This document shows positions 1 through 10,353 of a stretch of 53,793 bases of DNA, one piece after another. Under the pieces are notes generated by a model. It saw nothing but the letters and a program-made list of their open reading frames with translations. It did no database searches and was not told where the DNA came from. The translations under genes and the position numbers were made by a program. Origin of the DNA: Clavulina sp. PMI_390. Taxonomy: Eukaryota; Basidiomycota; Agaricomycetes; Cantharellales; Hydnaceae. Position 1 is the stretch's first letter; the number at the start of each line of letters is the position of its first letter. The stretch lies in the NCBI GenBank assembly GCA_015039315.1, contig WIDE01000157.1:1812-55604 (forward strand), in the 5' to 3' direction.

Positions 1-384
1 AAATGTGTTCTGACATTCTCACAAAGCCACTGGAGACAACAAGTCATTGACATGGTGTGGCTATGCTTGGACTTGTGTCTGCAGAGTCTCTGTGAAGTGG
101 GAGTGTTGTAGAACTTGTTTGCTTGTTCAGTATTTTGTAGATACATGTTTGTGCAGAGGGTTTTTTTCCTTAATTCTTCTTCCATCTGAGTTAAGGCTAA
201 GTCCCCTCCAAGTGCTATCTAGTAGTGGCCTCAGCTGAGTCACTTCATCCCAATACCAGCTCACTGCTACAGTTATGTGTCCAAGTTGAGGAAAAGGTAT
301 GCAGGTGTATACCTTAGCTCTTCATCTAGTTGTGGCTAAGTCCCCTAGTGTGATCTCTACCCCAACACCAGCTACAATATGGTG

Positions 385-403
385 AAAAAAAAAAAAAAAA
401 AAA
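385..403 (+). repeat. A19 homopolymer tract
   Basis: An uninterrupted run of 19 A lies inside the left-edge repeat region, directly after one copy of the repeat core (about 332-372). It could be the poly-A tail of a retroposed (SINE-like) sequence or simple slippage. No target-site duplication was recognised. Confidence 0.6.
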
Positions 404-810
404 GAAATAAGTGGTTGAAAGCAAGTGTGAGTTTGCAGTGGTGCCACTGACAAAGAATGACCTGAAAAAAGCTAACTTCTGCTCCAAATTGCCTAAAACT
501 CAGGCAATAGAGCACTAAGGCCACTAGATTCCAGTGCAGTGGACTTAGCCAGAACCCCAACAAAACAAGACTTCGATCCAAAAGAAAGCTAACCTGGAGA
601 CTTGGCCTTAACTAGAAAAAGGTTCAGGAAAGGGCACCCATGTACAAAGTACCAAACAAGTGAACAAGTTCTACAACATTGTTTGTGGAGGGTCCTTCTC
701 CTTAACTCTTCTTCCCAGTTAAAACTAAATCCCCTCCAGGTTCAATCCAGTAGTGACCTTAGCTGAATCTCCCTGTCCATTCAGACTCTCTCCAAAAACA
801 GTCTACTCTA

Positions 811-893
811 CATCCATACATCCACCTATCCATCCATATGGACATCCACATGAACATGGAAGCAGGACATGCATCCCATCTATCCATCCATCC
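811..893 (+). repeat. Imperfect TCCA-type microsatellite
   Basis: The stretch is rich in repeated CATCCA/TCCA tetranucleotides with interruptions. It is simple-sequence DNA with no coding support. Confidence 0.6.
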
Positions 894-1104
894 TTAATCT
901 CCCCCCTTAGGGTAATATCAGTAATATCAGCTGCGGGTGCACATATAGGAGAAGAAATGCCATATGCTTGATTCATATGTATAAGAAACTGCCTACAAGG
1001 TACAAAAACCCAGAATTATATAGTGTAACAAAGCCAGGAAGGCGGTGTGAACATAACAAGAGCGCATAGCAAAAAGAATAGCAGTTACTGTCCGCAATAA
1101 CATT

Positions 1105-4100
1105 CTACATGTTGGTTGAGATGGAACGAGATACCTGATTGTTGAAATGTCAGTGGCAGAACCAAAAGGTACAGATCCCAAGGTGTAAACTCACATTGTC
1201 AAGAATGGTCGTGATATCAGGGATTGCGTGGATGAAAGGACGAGACCAGAAGTTGTAGATGGGATTTCGGAGCAACTCAATGAAGACAAGGATGGTCCCC
1301 CACGGATAAGGGCGATGGATAGCGACGCGCTTAAGCAACACGGTGGTAAGGACTTCACGGAACATTTCATCATCAACCTCGGAGAAAAGATGAAGGACCA
1401 AAGACCCAAACCACTGGGTGTGAGCGTTAGGATACCGCAGATGAGTGACAGCCGCGGTCAAAACCTCATGTTGCCCTGATGCCACGCAGTCAGTACACTG
1501 GCAGACTCTGGGATAAGAAACAGCCATACCTTCTGCACTCAGCTCTTGCACAAGCCGCGTTATTAGATGAACCCCGGGAGCAGACGCGCTGAATCTAGAA
1601 TTCCCTGCCGTGGCGGAATGCGCTACTGACGTTGCACCAATGAAGAATATTGTGGCACTAATGATCGCCGTATTCATTGTCTCTGAGCCTGGGAACGGCA
1701 GCGCAAACTCTTTTTTGATCACGTCAACAGATAATGAGGTATCTTGCCCGGTGATCACAGCCTCTAGTTGGGAGCGGAATCCTGGATGCAATGCCCCAGA
1801 TGAGTCGAGCGACAGGGTTGGCGCTGATCCCATGTCCGACCGAATGTCCACGCTGTGAGGATCTGGGAGAGTAATGGTCGAAGGGAAGGCGCTAAGAACG
1901 ATGTTGCGGAGCTGGACACAGGACGGAGGGATGGCATCACATATCGTCAGATAGAAATCTGACAGAAATTCCGGGAAGTCGTGGAGGAGTACAAGGAGCA
2001 AGCGTTGGGCGCCTCGGAAGAGCGCACGAAGCGGAGTTTTGAGTGAACCTAAACGGATAAAGGGGGCGAGGAATTTGAACATCGAAATGAGCAGACGATG
2101 GAAGGATGGCCAGCCCTGAGTAGTGGGAAAACAGTTAGTCACATTAGACGCAGTATAGGTACAATAATCACGGACCGCTTTGTCATTTTGATGCAAAAGC
2201 TTTGGCATGAAGAGGCGATGCGATACTAATGCGGTCCACGAGAAAGCAAATCCCGGGAAGTAAGCTGGTTGTAGAGTGTGGAACGTGTCGCTGAAAGACA
2301 GACTCGTCAGCGAGGAATGGGAGAAGATGAATTCGCAGCTTACCATAAAGTCTGCAATAATTGAGGATATGACCCATGTAGAGTCGCCTCCGCGGCATCC
2401 AAGTCGCTGAAGATGCTCGAGAAAAGGCGGAAGAAAGGCTTTTGAACAAAGCTCACATCATCTTCTTCATGGAAATGTGCGAGGACAACCACGACGATCG
2501 AGAGGATCTTTGTAAGGTAATGTACCTTGGTAGACACTGCGTCACCGTTATATTTTATCATGAGAACGATCATTCGCGCCAGAGCATCCACAGGCTGCAA
2601 AGCTGCACTTTCATCCACGTTCTTCAGCAACTCTCCGTATAATGTGACGCTCGCTTCGACACAAACGCGATAAAAGAATGAAGATATCTCTTCTCCTTTT
2701 AAGATTCCCCGGTTCTGGAGTCCTGTTACCCAGTTCACGAAAGATTTCTCCAGAGCCGGCGAGCGCTGATAAAGGCGAACCCAGTCGGCATAATGCTGGG
2801 CTAGCTGGTCATACATCGAGGTTTCAACGGAATCGTCGGCCTGGCGAGCTTGCAGGTCCTCGAGGAGTCGCATTGCGCTACAAGATAAAGAGTTGTCATA
2901 AGGCACACCGGATCGGACCAATGAAACCGACGTACATGGGAGTCGACTTGCGTTCATGGACTGTGCGTGTGAGAGCTTCGAGGGACAATCGAAAGCGATC
3001 GCGACTCGCGTACGCTGCACTACCAAGAATCCCATCACGTACGAGATCCGCCGTGAAGTTGATAGTGCTTGGCTTCATGTCTCGAAGAATCAGTTTGGCG
3101 AGCTGAGCATCTTGCTCAGCGAAAGGGACTAAGCCAGAGCGGAGCAAAAGGGCCGTCACAGGCACGTTGAATTTCCGCTATTGATACAGAAGAATATCAT
3201 GTTAAGAACCGACGATTTTTCAAGCCATAACGAACAATGGCTGACCTCATCTTCGGCATAAAGGAGCCAATCAACTGCCTCGCGACTGACTTGCGGTGAA
3301 GCGTTGCAAAGCCCTTGCAACAGAAGCACCCAAACCTCCCGTCCAAGCTGGGTGGATGCCTTATAGAGGAGTTGGACGACTTTTTGCGAGAATGCAAGAG
3401 CAGTTTCTTCTTGGTCTGAGGCTTGGCTAACCGTTAGAAGGACTTGGCGAATCAGATACGTGATTTCTTGAGATGGTTCGGATTCCATGGTTTGCCGACC
3501 ACCTTGCTCGACAACACGCTCAATATCGACGACAATAGACTGAAACCAGATATGAGATACACGATAAGATCCAGCTGATCGTGGTAAGAAACCTACAGCA
3601 AAACGTTCAACAGCTTGTTGCAGGCCAAAAGCAACAGGTTCGCTGGAGGGTATGGTGTGATTTCCATTGAGTTGGGGACCATAGGATGTCAGAGATCGAT
3701 CCTGTCGCTGCATCCCAAGTGGTCGGGGTAGGCCGAGGGATCGCGTTGAGGGATCTAGTGGAAAATAGGTTCAATGAGCTTGACCGAGTTTTTGAGCCAT
3801 CGGGCGACAAACCAAAGTCACTGTACACCCTGAAATCGTCCAGCGCGCCTCTTGCTTGAGATCGAAGGGATTCCGGCAAGCTGGTGAGGAAGTCCGAGGT
3901 TGCAACATTGCTGTCTGTATATGGCTGTCCGCCTCGTTGCTAAGTATGACGGCAGTATTGTTGGTAAACTGACACAATCCTCTCGCCGCATGCTACACTA
4001 CTCACCTCTCGGTGCAGGCGTCGGTCAGCATATGACAAAGAGAAGGCCTCATCAACTTCCGCGACAGCCCGTTCCATTGCAGCTTTCTCAATCGCGGAAC

Positions 4101-7100
4101 AGGCAATATCGAGGTTGTCATTGACAATGAGAACGAGAATTTGTTCCGATACAACCTGCTATTGAAAAGCGCGATTGTATCAGCACAAGCAGCCACGATG
4201 GATACGAAGAATCATACCTCGCTATAACCTTGACCATTAAGCGCACCCCGAACTCGAGAGGCCATGTTGGTTCGCAGGGGTTCCTTGCAGGTGACGAGCG
4301 CCAGGTTTCCGGCAAGATATTGGACCATGAGATGAGCAGCCTTGCGCATTTTGTCCTCGTTTGCTTCTGTGGCAAAGTCTTTCGCCACGATCTCTCGAGA
4401 CGAGATGCTGGCGATCGTTACTGAGCGCTCGACGACGGGGACAATGATCTGTCCAACATATTCAGATGATGTACAACAAAAATTCATGAATCAACTCACA
4501 TCTCTCACTGCTTGCTCGATACCCAGCTGAATTGCCCGCCTGAACCCGGGATTGACGGTGAGCGATGCAAGTTGGGAACTGACAATAACGTGATTAGATA
4601 TATCGGTGATGATTGCCTCGAAGTGGCTGGCTAAGGGTTGGTGCTCTCCCAAGTTTGTTGCTCCGAGGCCGATCATCTGAGGTTGTTGGCTGTCCGAGAT
4701 CCCTCCATTATTGTCATATGGCCCCATTGGAAGAGAGTCCATTCCCGGTGCAAAATCCGGAAGGGAAGGGCCTTGATCAATCATCGCAGTGCGATCGCGG
4801 AGTATAGTCGATGGTTCAAGCTTGAACAAATCAACACCAAGGGCCTTGCAGAGAACCTCGATCTCAAACTTGAGATTTAGCCGTAGCTCTGCGAATTCAT
4901 AAAGCTCGCTCAATAATGCTAGGACCCCCATGAGCCAAGGATTCGGGGGAACAAAGACGATAGATTTTGCCGTTTGCTCCAGCACTTTACACACGAAGGG
5001 AATCGCCTTGTTCAGACGATTCCCGTCATAGCCTTCCATGAGGAGATCCTTGAAAGCGAGGTTGCGGTGCTTGATGGCTTGATTGCGAGCGAGGGTGAGA
5101 GCTCCCAGCCATGAGCCCAGGTTCTTGAGAGCGGTTTTTTCTGCAGCCGATTGAGCTTGGCCAGCCTTCTGCTCGGTATTGAGCAGAACTGAGGACTTGA
5201 AGTAGGTTTCGTTGAGAATGTGGATTTGGAGGCGGCGACTGTCGAGCCCATTCAGGAAGCGGAGGTAGATGTCGTGATTATTGAGTTCGGTACTGACTCG
5301 TTGATCAACGAGGTAATTTGCAAACCAGCGGGAGTACTCGTCAGTAAACTGCTCTTTCATCTCGTCCAACTTCGTCTGGAAGTTCGTGGGAGCAAGATTG
5401 TTGATGATGAACAAGATCCGCTCGGACTTCTCTACCTCAGGCTCCGTGATGGGATCGGTAGACAGGTCATCGGGTTGGATTGAAGTGAAGGCAAGGGGGG
5501 CAGGGTCGAGGTCTGGAAGCTGGATGCCAGCTTCTACTAATGCATCCCCTTGCCCAACAGGTGCATTTTCAGCACGGACAAGAGCTCGGCGGACGAGCTC
5601 AGCCACATCAGGGCGAGCTGCGTGGAGGTGAGGAATACGCAACAAGGTGCTGCAAAGTGGCGGCCACTCAACAAGCCGAGCCTCAAATCGCATTAGGGCC
5701 TCGATACCGAATGAGAAGAGCTTCGAATCTGGAGGGTTGCGGATTGCCTCCAGAACGTATCGAATCGCGATTCCGAGAGGGACGTTGTCAAGTAAACCCA
5801 TGTTGATGATCGAGCCGAACATATAGCCAGTCAGAGCAAGTTCGGGTGGGGGGTATTGGTTGAAGAACCTGTACTCATCGAACAAAGAGTGCAGCATGCA
5901 TGCAAAGATCTCTTTATCATGAGGGGAATTGCTAGTTTTGGACTGCCGAAGCTTGTCTAAAGCTTGATCGACAGTAAAGTCACCTGAGTAGATCGAGCTA
6001 TAGATTGACTCCACTTCACTCTCGATGTTCTGCGGGAAACTGGCCACGGTCAACCCGGATTCTGAGTCAGATCCAGGAGTGAGGTTGAGCAATTTGGGGT
6101 GAAGGGAATAGCAAAGATTCCGAACGTCAACGAAGTATTTGGCATCAGCTGGATTCATCGTTCTAGTTATTGAATGTCAGCACATCTTATGCTTATAAAT
6201 ATTGAAGTTCAATACTCACAGCCCACGTAATAATTTAATGAAAATTGTGATCGTGGACGGGTTGATGGTCATTGTGCGATGCTCTGGGGTGTTGGAGTCC
6301 AGCCGTGATAACTCGCTGGTAACCTTGCTCTCGAGGAACTCGATGACAGCGTGAATGAAAACATCACCATGGGCAGCTGCATGATCAGAGAGCCACTTGT
6401 CGAGGTTGAGATATTCTCTCCGCGAAGCCAAAGCAGCGACATCAAGAGCAAAACCGAAAGGCCGGACCTCCAACAATTCATCAAGAATCTATTTGAAATG
6501 GTTGAGAATGGCTGGAGAGACGATTGAAAGGGCATACGTGCCTTGAGATCTTGAGCAATGTCGAGAATCCGGGTGATGTTGAGCGGACTTTCGGCATAGT
6601 AGTCCCCAAATGCCGAAGTAAGGTAGTCCTTGTTGATCTGCCAGATTCGCATGAAGACTAATTGATGGTTGGGGTGACCGGCGAGGAACATCCCTAGCAA
6701 CTTTTTAGAATACTCCTCATGAGTCACGCCCCAGGGTTTCTGTGAGGGCGACAGAGGATGAATAAGATGTAGGAGGCAAGATGGCGAATACTCGTACCGG
6801 AACTTGCAGTAGGCCCATGTGCACAAGCTCTGCACTGATTTTGACGGCCTTGTCCAGCATGTCCCTGACTCTTTGCTTGACCTCAGTATTGTCAAAGTCC
6901 CCGATGCGACAAAGCGTCTCGATCAAGTCGAGGGAGTTCCACGTGTGACTCTGGACGTTAGCTGCCAGTGATTTAATCGTCGGGCTGGCATTGCCCACGT
7001 CCTCGACGGTCACAATACGCCTTCCTGGAAGAGAAACTAGGTTGAAGGTGTCGTTCGGCAGGGATAGGAGAGAATCGAGAAGCTGAAGCTGATACATCGT

Positions 7101-8430
7101 GTTGGACCAGTCTCGCCAGAATGCATGAACCGATGGGGTATCGACCTGACTGGGTGTGTTCAATAATATTGCGATAAGGAGCTTCAAGGTGGCCGTGTCA
7201 ACACCGGAACGATCCGGTCGGTCAAACGCCTGAAGTAATGCATTGCACCAATCCACGTCTCCTGGCTGTTCATTTCGTTAGTTATCCAGGTAGAGAGGGG
7301 GTCCTTTTCGGGCAAAAAATTGGTAGGGATCTCACCAGGCTACATATCGCTTTTACCAACGCCCCCACATCACAGAGTGGAGAGCCCTCAGCCGCGTAAC
7401 GGGCAAGGGTTTGAAGGATCTCGCTGACTTGGGTCTCGCGTGGGGGGGAGGCTTCTGAGACGCCGAATCGTTTTAAAAGGGCGAGCACGGTTTCTGGATC
7501 GGCCGTGATTTCGGAACCCAATTGGCAAAGAGTGTGAATAAGTGAGGTATTAGGGGAGAGACTAGAGGATCAAAAATAGTAAAGTTGTTATCGGTAAATG
7601 GCATGCACTGTCTAGACAGCAACAGAATCACTGACCTAAGAGTAGGGAATATCTTTTGGAGAATTGGACCTATCGCCTCCATTCCAATCTTAGATTGTGC
7701 GCTGGAGATTAGCCCGAGACGTTGTTGTGCGTCTAGGATAGGCGAGTCGGGTGGGGGATCGGAGAGGAGGTGGCTGAGAAGCTTTGCAATTTGTGAGGGG
7801 GATAGATCATCTTGATCAAAGGATGGGGTTTTTCGAATGGATGCAACGGCGTCGTCGAAATTGGTTTTGACAAGCTGGGCTGCTTGGTTTGCCAGATCTC
7901 GCCGGGTCGTAGATGTGGAGATGATAGAAGACGCCAAAACGAGCTTTTCGAGGGCGCGAAGGCCAATACGCTCACAGAATCGATGAAGATCAAAGTGACG
8001 GAAGATTTCCCCTTCACCTTTATCAATAGCTTCTCGGAACCGATCTGCGAGGAAAGGATCGCGTGCTAGGCGTTGGGTCTCTTGGACAAGAAGGCGGAAT
8101 GTGAGAGCAGTGGACGTGTCGTAGGAGGACGCGGCAGGGGTAGCTGAAGTAAGACGCGGTTGGGATGCGGCAATAAGACGGCGTAGAAAGTGGACGTAGG
8201 TTTCGAGCCCATGCTGTTCGCTCAGTGAGCGGATTTCGGCTTGATTTCTGGACGCGCGTCAATGCAACAGAAGAGCGCCTGAGTAGCTGGGGTAAAGAAG
8301 GCGAAGCATCAGCTGAGATTCCGCACCTTTCATAGCGGTCCTCCGTGAGCGTGGACAGCAAGAACACAATTTGAGCTTTGACAATGGTGAGCAAAGAGCT
8401 GTTGTCGCGCGCGTTGGTGAAATTGGACAT
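1105..8430 (-). CDS. NOT1: CCR4-NOT complex scaffold subunit NOT1
   Basis: This is the central scaffold of the CCR4-NOT complex, which deadenylates mRNA and represses translation. From the N-terminus the exons encode an alpha-helical HEAT region (8430 to about 6200), a tristetraprolin-binding-like region and then the MIF4G domain that docks CAF1/CCR4 (exon 4491-6158), the CNOT9-binding DUF3819 region (about 4000-4560; PVVERSVTIAS, KMRKAAHLMVQ) and the C-terminal NOT1 domain that holds NOT2/NOT3 (about 1200-3700). The start is the ATG at 8430: exon 1 (8327-8430) joins across intron 8248-8326 to give TEDRYERNQAEIRSLSEQHG. Other introns read clearly at 7562-7635 and 7266-7335. The last exon is only 30 nt: intron 1135-1194 (GTGAGTTTAC donor, CTGAC branch-like site, CAG acceptor) joins LDN to VSRSISTNM and a stop at 1105-1107. 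Without that intron the frame runs to an unnatural tail. The protein is roughly 2,000 residues from a dozen or more exons, and it looks intact. Confidence 0.95.
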
Positions 8431-9330
8431 GACGATGGAGAGACTCTATTGGCAGCCGGAGCACGCCACAAGGAACCCCCGCGACAGCAGCGGGTATTTC
8501 CGCTGGGTCGGGGTTGAGTTTTCTACTTTAAAAATTAGCTTGGCGTGCTCTTTGCTAGACACCAACTTCCCCAAGCGTGCACACACAGAAGGGACACCGA
8601 AGGAGCCGATTAGGTAATACCTGGACCAAACAACAGACGCAACTTCGTAGCGCGCCTGTCATGGGAGCGAGCGCAACAGTCAAGAAACCAAAAAAGCTCG
8701 TAGGCGGGTAGTTACTGCCGTCGTTTGCGAATCGATCATTTTTCTTTTTTTGTCATTGCTGTTGTCGATCCTGTCATTGTTCCAAAACAAAGGCCCAATC
8801 GCGCGCCTGAACGCGCAGGGGTGTATGTGTGTGTGCGGATCTCTCCGAGATCGCAAGAAGGCACCAACTGGGAACGTGCTGGCGGCTGCTTGTGCATAAA
8901 CAGGAACTCTTTCTTCCTCGCGTCCCTGTAAAGCGCACCTCTTCGGCCTGTTCTTCGACAACGTATTTATACAACATACGGTCGTAGGGTTAAATACAAA
9001 ATAGCAGGAGGCATTTCAGTTGCCCTTTGGAAGCGAGCAACTAGCGTGACCGTGTGAATTATCAAAAACAATACCAGAAGGGGGGCTGACTTCCTTTTGC
9101 GGGCCGGCTCTAGAAGCGATAGACCAGCGCAAGAATTGAGAACGCCAAAATTAAGAGGCGGAGGGAGGAGGAGCGACAGATAGGAGAAACGATGACCAAA
9201 CATGGTTGATGGAGAATCGTGGTAAGGGTCCCGACGCCTCGATGTGACGGTTTTCAATTCATGCAAGATGAGAGATTAGATGACAAGCTAGGGATCACAG
9301 ATCGCATCCAGTCGTCCAATGCGGTGGCCC

Positions 9331-9357
9331 CAGGCGCGCATCGCGCGTGCGCGCCTG
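9331..9357. promoter_or_regulatory. Perfect 10-bp-arm inverted repeat beside a TATA-like box
   Basis: Arms CAGGCGCGCA and TGCGCGCCTG flank a 7-nt GC-rich spacer, and CATATATATGG follows within a few bases. It could be a binding site for a dimeric regulator or a cruciform. The TATA-like element lies about 440 bp upstream of the Zn2Cys6 start, so its target is uncertain. Confidence 0.4.
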
Positions 9358-9745
9358 AAGCATATATATGGCTGATTCAATTGATCGCGTGGCGTGGTGT
9401 GTGCATCGTCGCCCGGGCTTGGAGTAACGATGCGATTGTGTGTGAATGACCCGACGTCGATGAATTCGGAAAAATATGGAGAAATCTCCCGGATCGGTGC
9501 AGGGTCCAAGACGACTCGTTCTTCTGCAAGCAACAAATTTGGACGCCGGAGAATCCGCCCACGAGGTTGCGCTTGGCGATTTGTTGACGTCGACGAGAGA
9601 GATCCCAAAGGGAATACACACAAGGGTAATGGGGTGGGTGGGTCACATACATTCGAAGCTTCTTGGAAAGGGCATGCCTTCGGCGCGAGGCACTCGACAC
9701 AAAATCCCAGCTCCCGGTCAGCTCTTTTCCTCGACTCGCCACCAG

Positions 9746-9790
9746 CATCCCCCCTCCCCCTTCCCTTCATCCCCATCCCCCTTCACTCCG
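9746..9790 (+). promoter_or_regulatory. CT-rich promoter/transcription-start tract
   Basis: A run almost purely of C and T lies 20-65 bp before the ATG at 9811. CT-rich tracts in this position are common around transcription starts in filamentous fungi. It supports 9811 as the true start. Confidence 0.5.
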
Positions 9791-9810
9791 TTTTACAATA
9801 TCACACAATA

Positions 9811-10353
9811 ATGGCCCTCACTGGTCGTAACTCTGCCGGGAAAAAAGTATCCCTCCTCAACGATTCGGGCGTCAAGTCTAGGGCTTGTGAGCGCTGTCGC
9901 GAACGGCACGAGGTATGCATTCAACCTCCCTTAGTTTTGGTCCTTTTTTGTCTTCCCCCCAACCCGCGCCGAGCACTCATGCCACTCTCGATCACAGCGA
10001 TGCTCACCGGGAAGGAGTCATCTAATGTGTCTCGGGTGCGAGATCGCCGCTCTTCCCTGTCGGGGTTATCGCCCGCCGACTTGCGAAGAGTGCTACAGGA
10101 ACAAGAAGGTCCGTCACGTTGTCTGCCTTCCCTTCCCCTCCTCTTAAAGCTAACCCTTTCGATTGGACCGTATTCTCTCCTTCCGCACGCGCGCCCTCCC
10201 TTCGCCCTTCTCCTTGTTTCTTTCCGCTTCCCTCACCAGAAATGCGTGTATGACGGTGAGGGGAGTTGCAGAGCGTGTTCCGAAAATGGGGCCGTTTGCC
10301 TCGCCCGCAATCGCTTTGCAGCACCACAGCAAGAGGCATACTATGAGGTCTGA
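9811..10353 (+). CDS. Small protein with two tandem Zn2Cys6-like clusters
   Basis: Three exons (9811-9912, 9998-10108, 10240-10353) give 108 residues with consistent phases. Residues from about 25 carry two complete cysteine clusters. The first is C-x2-C-x6-C-x8-C-x2-C-x6-C (ACERCRERHERC, then CLGCEIAALPC). The second is C-x2-C-x6-C-x7-C-x2-C-x6-C (CEECYRNKKKC, then CRACSENGAVC). Both match the spacing of fungal Zn(II)2Cys6 binuclear DNA-binding clusters, and the second has the basic RNKKK stretch typical of the DNA-contacting half. Known family members are usually 500-1,000 residues with one N-terminal cluster and a regulatory domain. This model has two clusters and ends about 18 residues after the last cysteine. 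The nuclear DNA-binding role is inferred. An undetected downstream splice cannot be excluded, since the frame reopens after the TGA. Confidence 0.75.
   Translation: MALTGRNSAGKKVSLLNDSGVKSRACERCRERHEVCIQPPLVLVLFCLPPNPRRALMPLSITAMLTGKESSNVSRVRDRRSSLSGLSPADLRRVLQEQEGPSRCLPSLPLLLKLTLSIGPYSLLPHARPPFALLLVSFRFPHQKCVYDGEGSCRACSENGAVCLARNRFAAPQQEAYYEV

Larger units (their letters stand above)
1..1104. repeat. Gene-free left edge with degenerate repeats
   Basis: No coding region is supported here. A block at about 139-262 (pyrimidine-rich stretch, then a CTAAGTCCCCTCCAAGTG-like core, then TAGTAGTGGCCTCAGCTGA) recurs in diverged form at about 685-770. A shorter copy of the CTAAGTCCCCT core lies near 332-372, and a related core reads on the minus strand around 505-560. 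Copies in both orientations with no open frame suggest old, nested, non-autonomous mobile-element debris. Nothing identifies the element family. Confidence 0.45.
8431..9810. other. Divergent intergenic region, NOT1 / Zn2Cys6 gene
   Basis: This 1.4-kb interval separates the divergent starts of NOT1 and the tandem Zn2Cys6 gene and must hold both promoters. It contains a perfect GC-rich inverted repeat (9331-9357) next to an AT box (about 9361-9370) and a CT-rich tract at its right end. A frame open from 9394 into the gene is judged 5' untranslated, because its composition is not protein-like and the conserved protein starts at 9811. Confidence 0.6.

Noticed and set aside
1228..1858. Plus-strand frames opposite the NOT1 C-terminal domain
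   Set aside because: These are shadows of a strongly conserved minus-strand exon.
9394..10353. Single long plus-strand frame of 319 codons starting upstream of the Zn2Cys6 gene
   Set aside because: It reads through two introns and a CT-rich promoter tract. The cysteine clusters are only complete when the introns are removed and translation starts at 9811.
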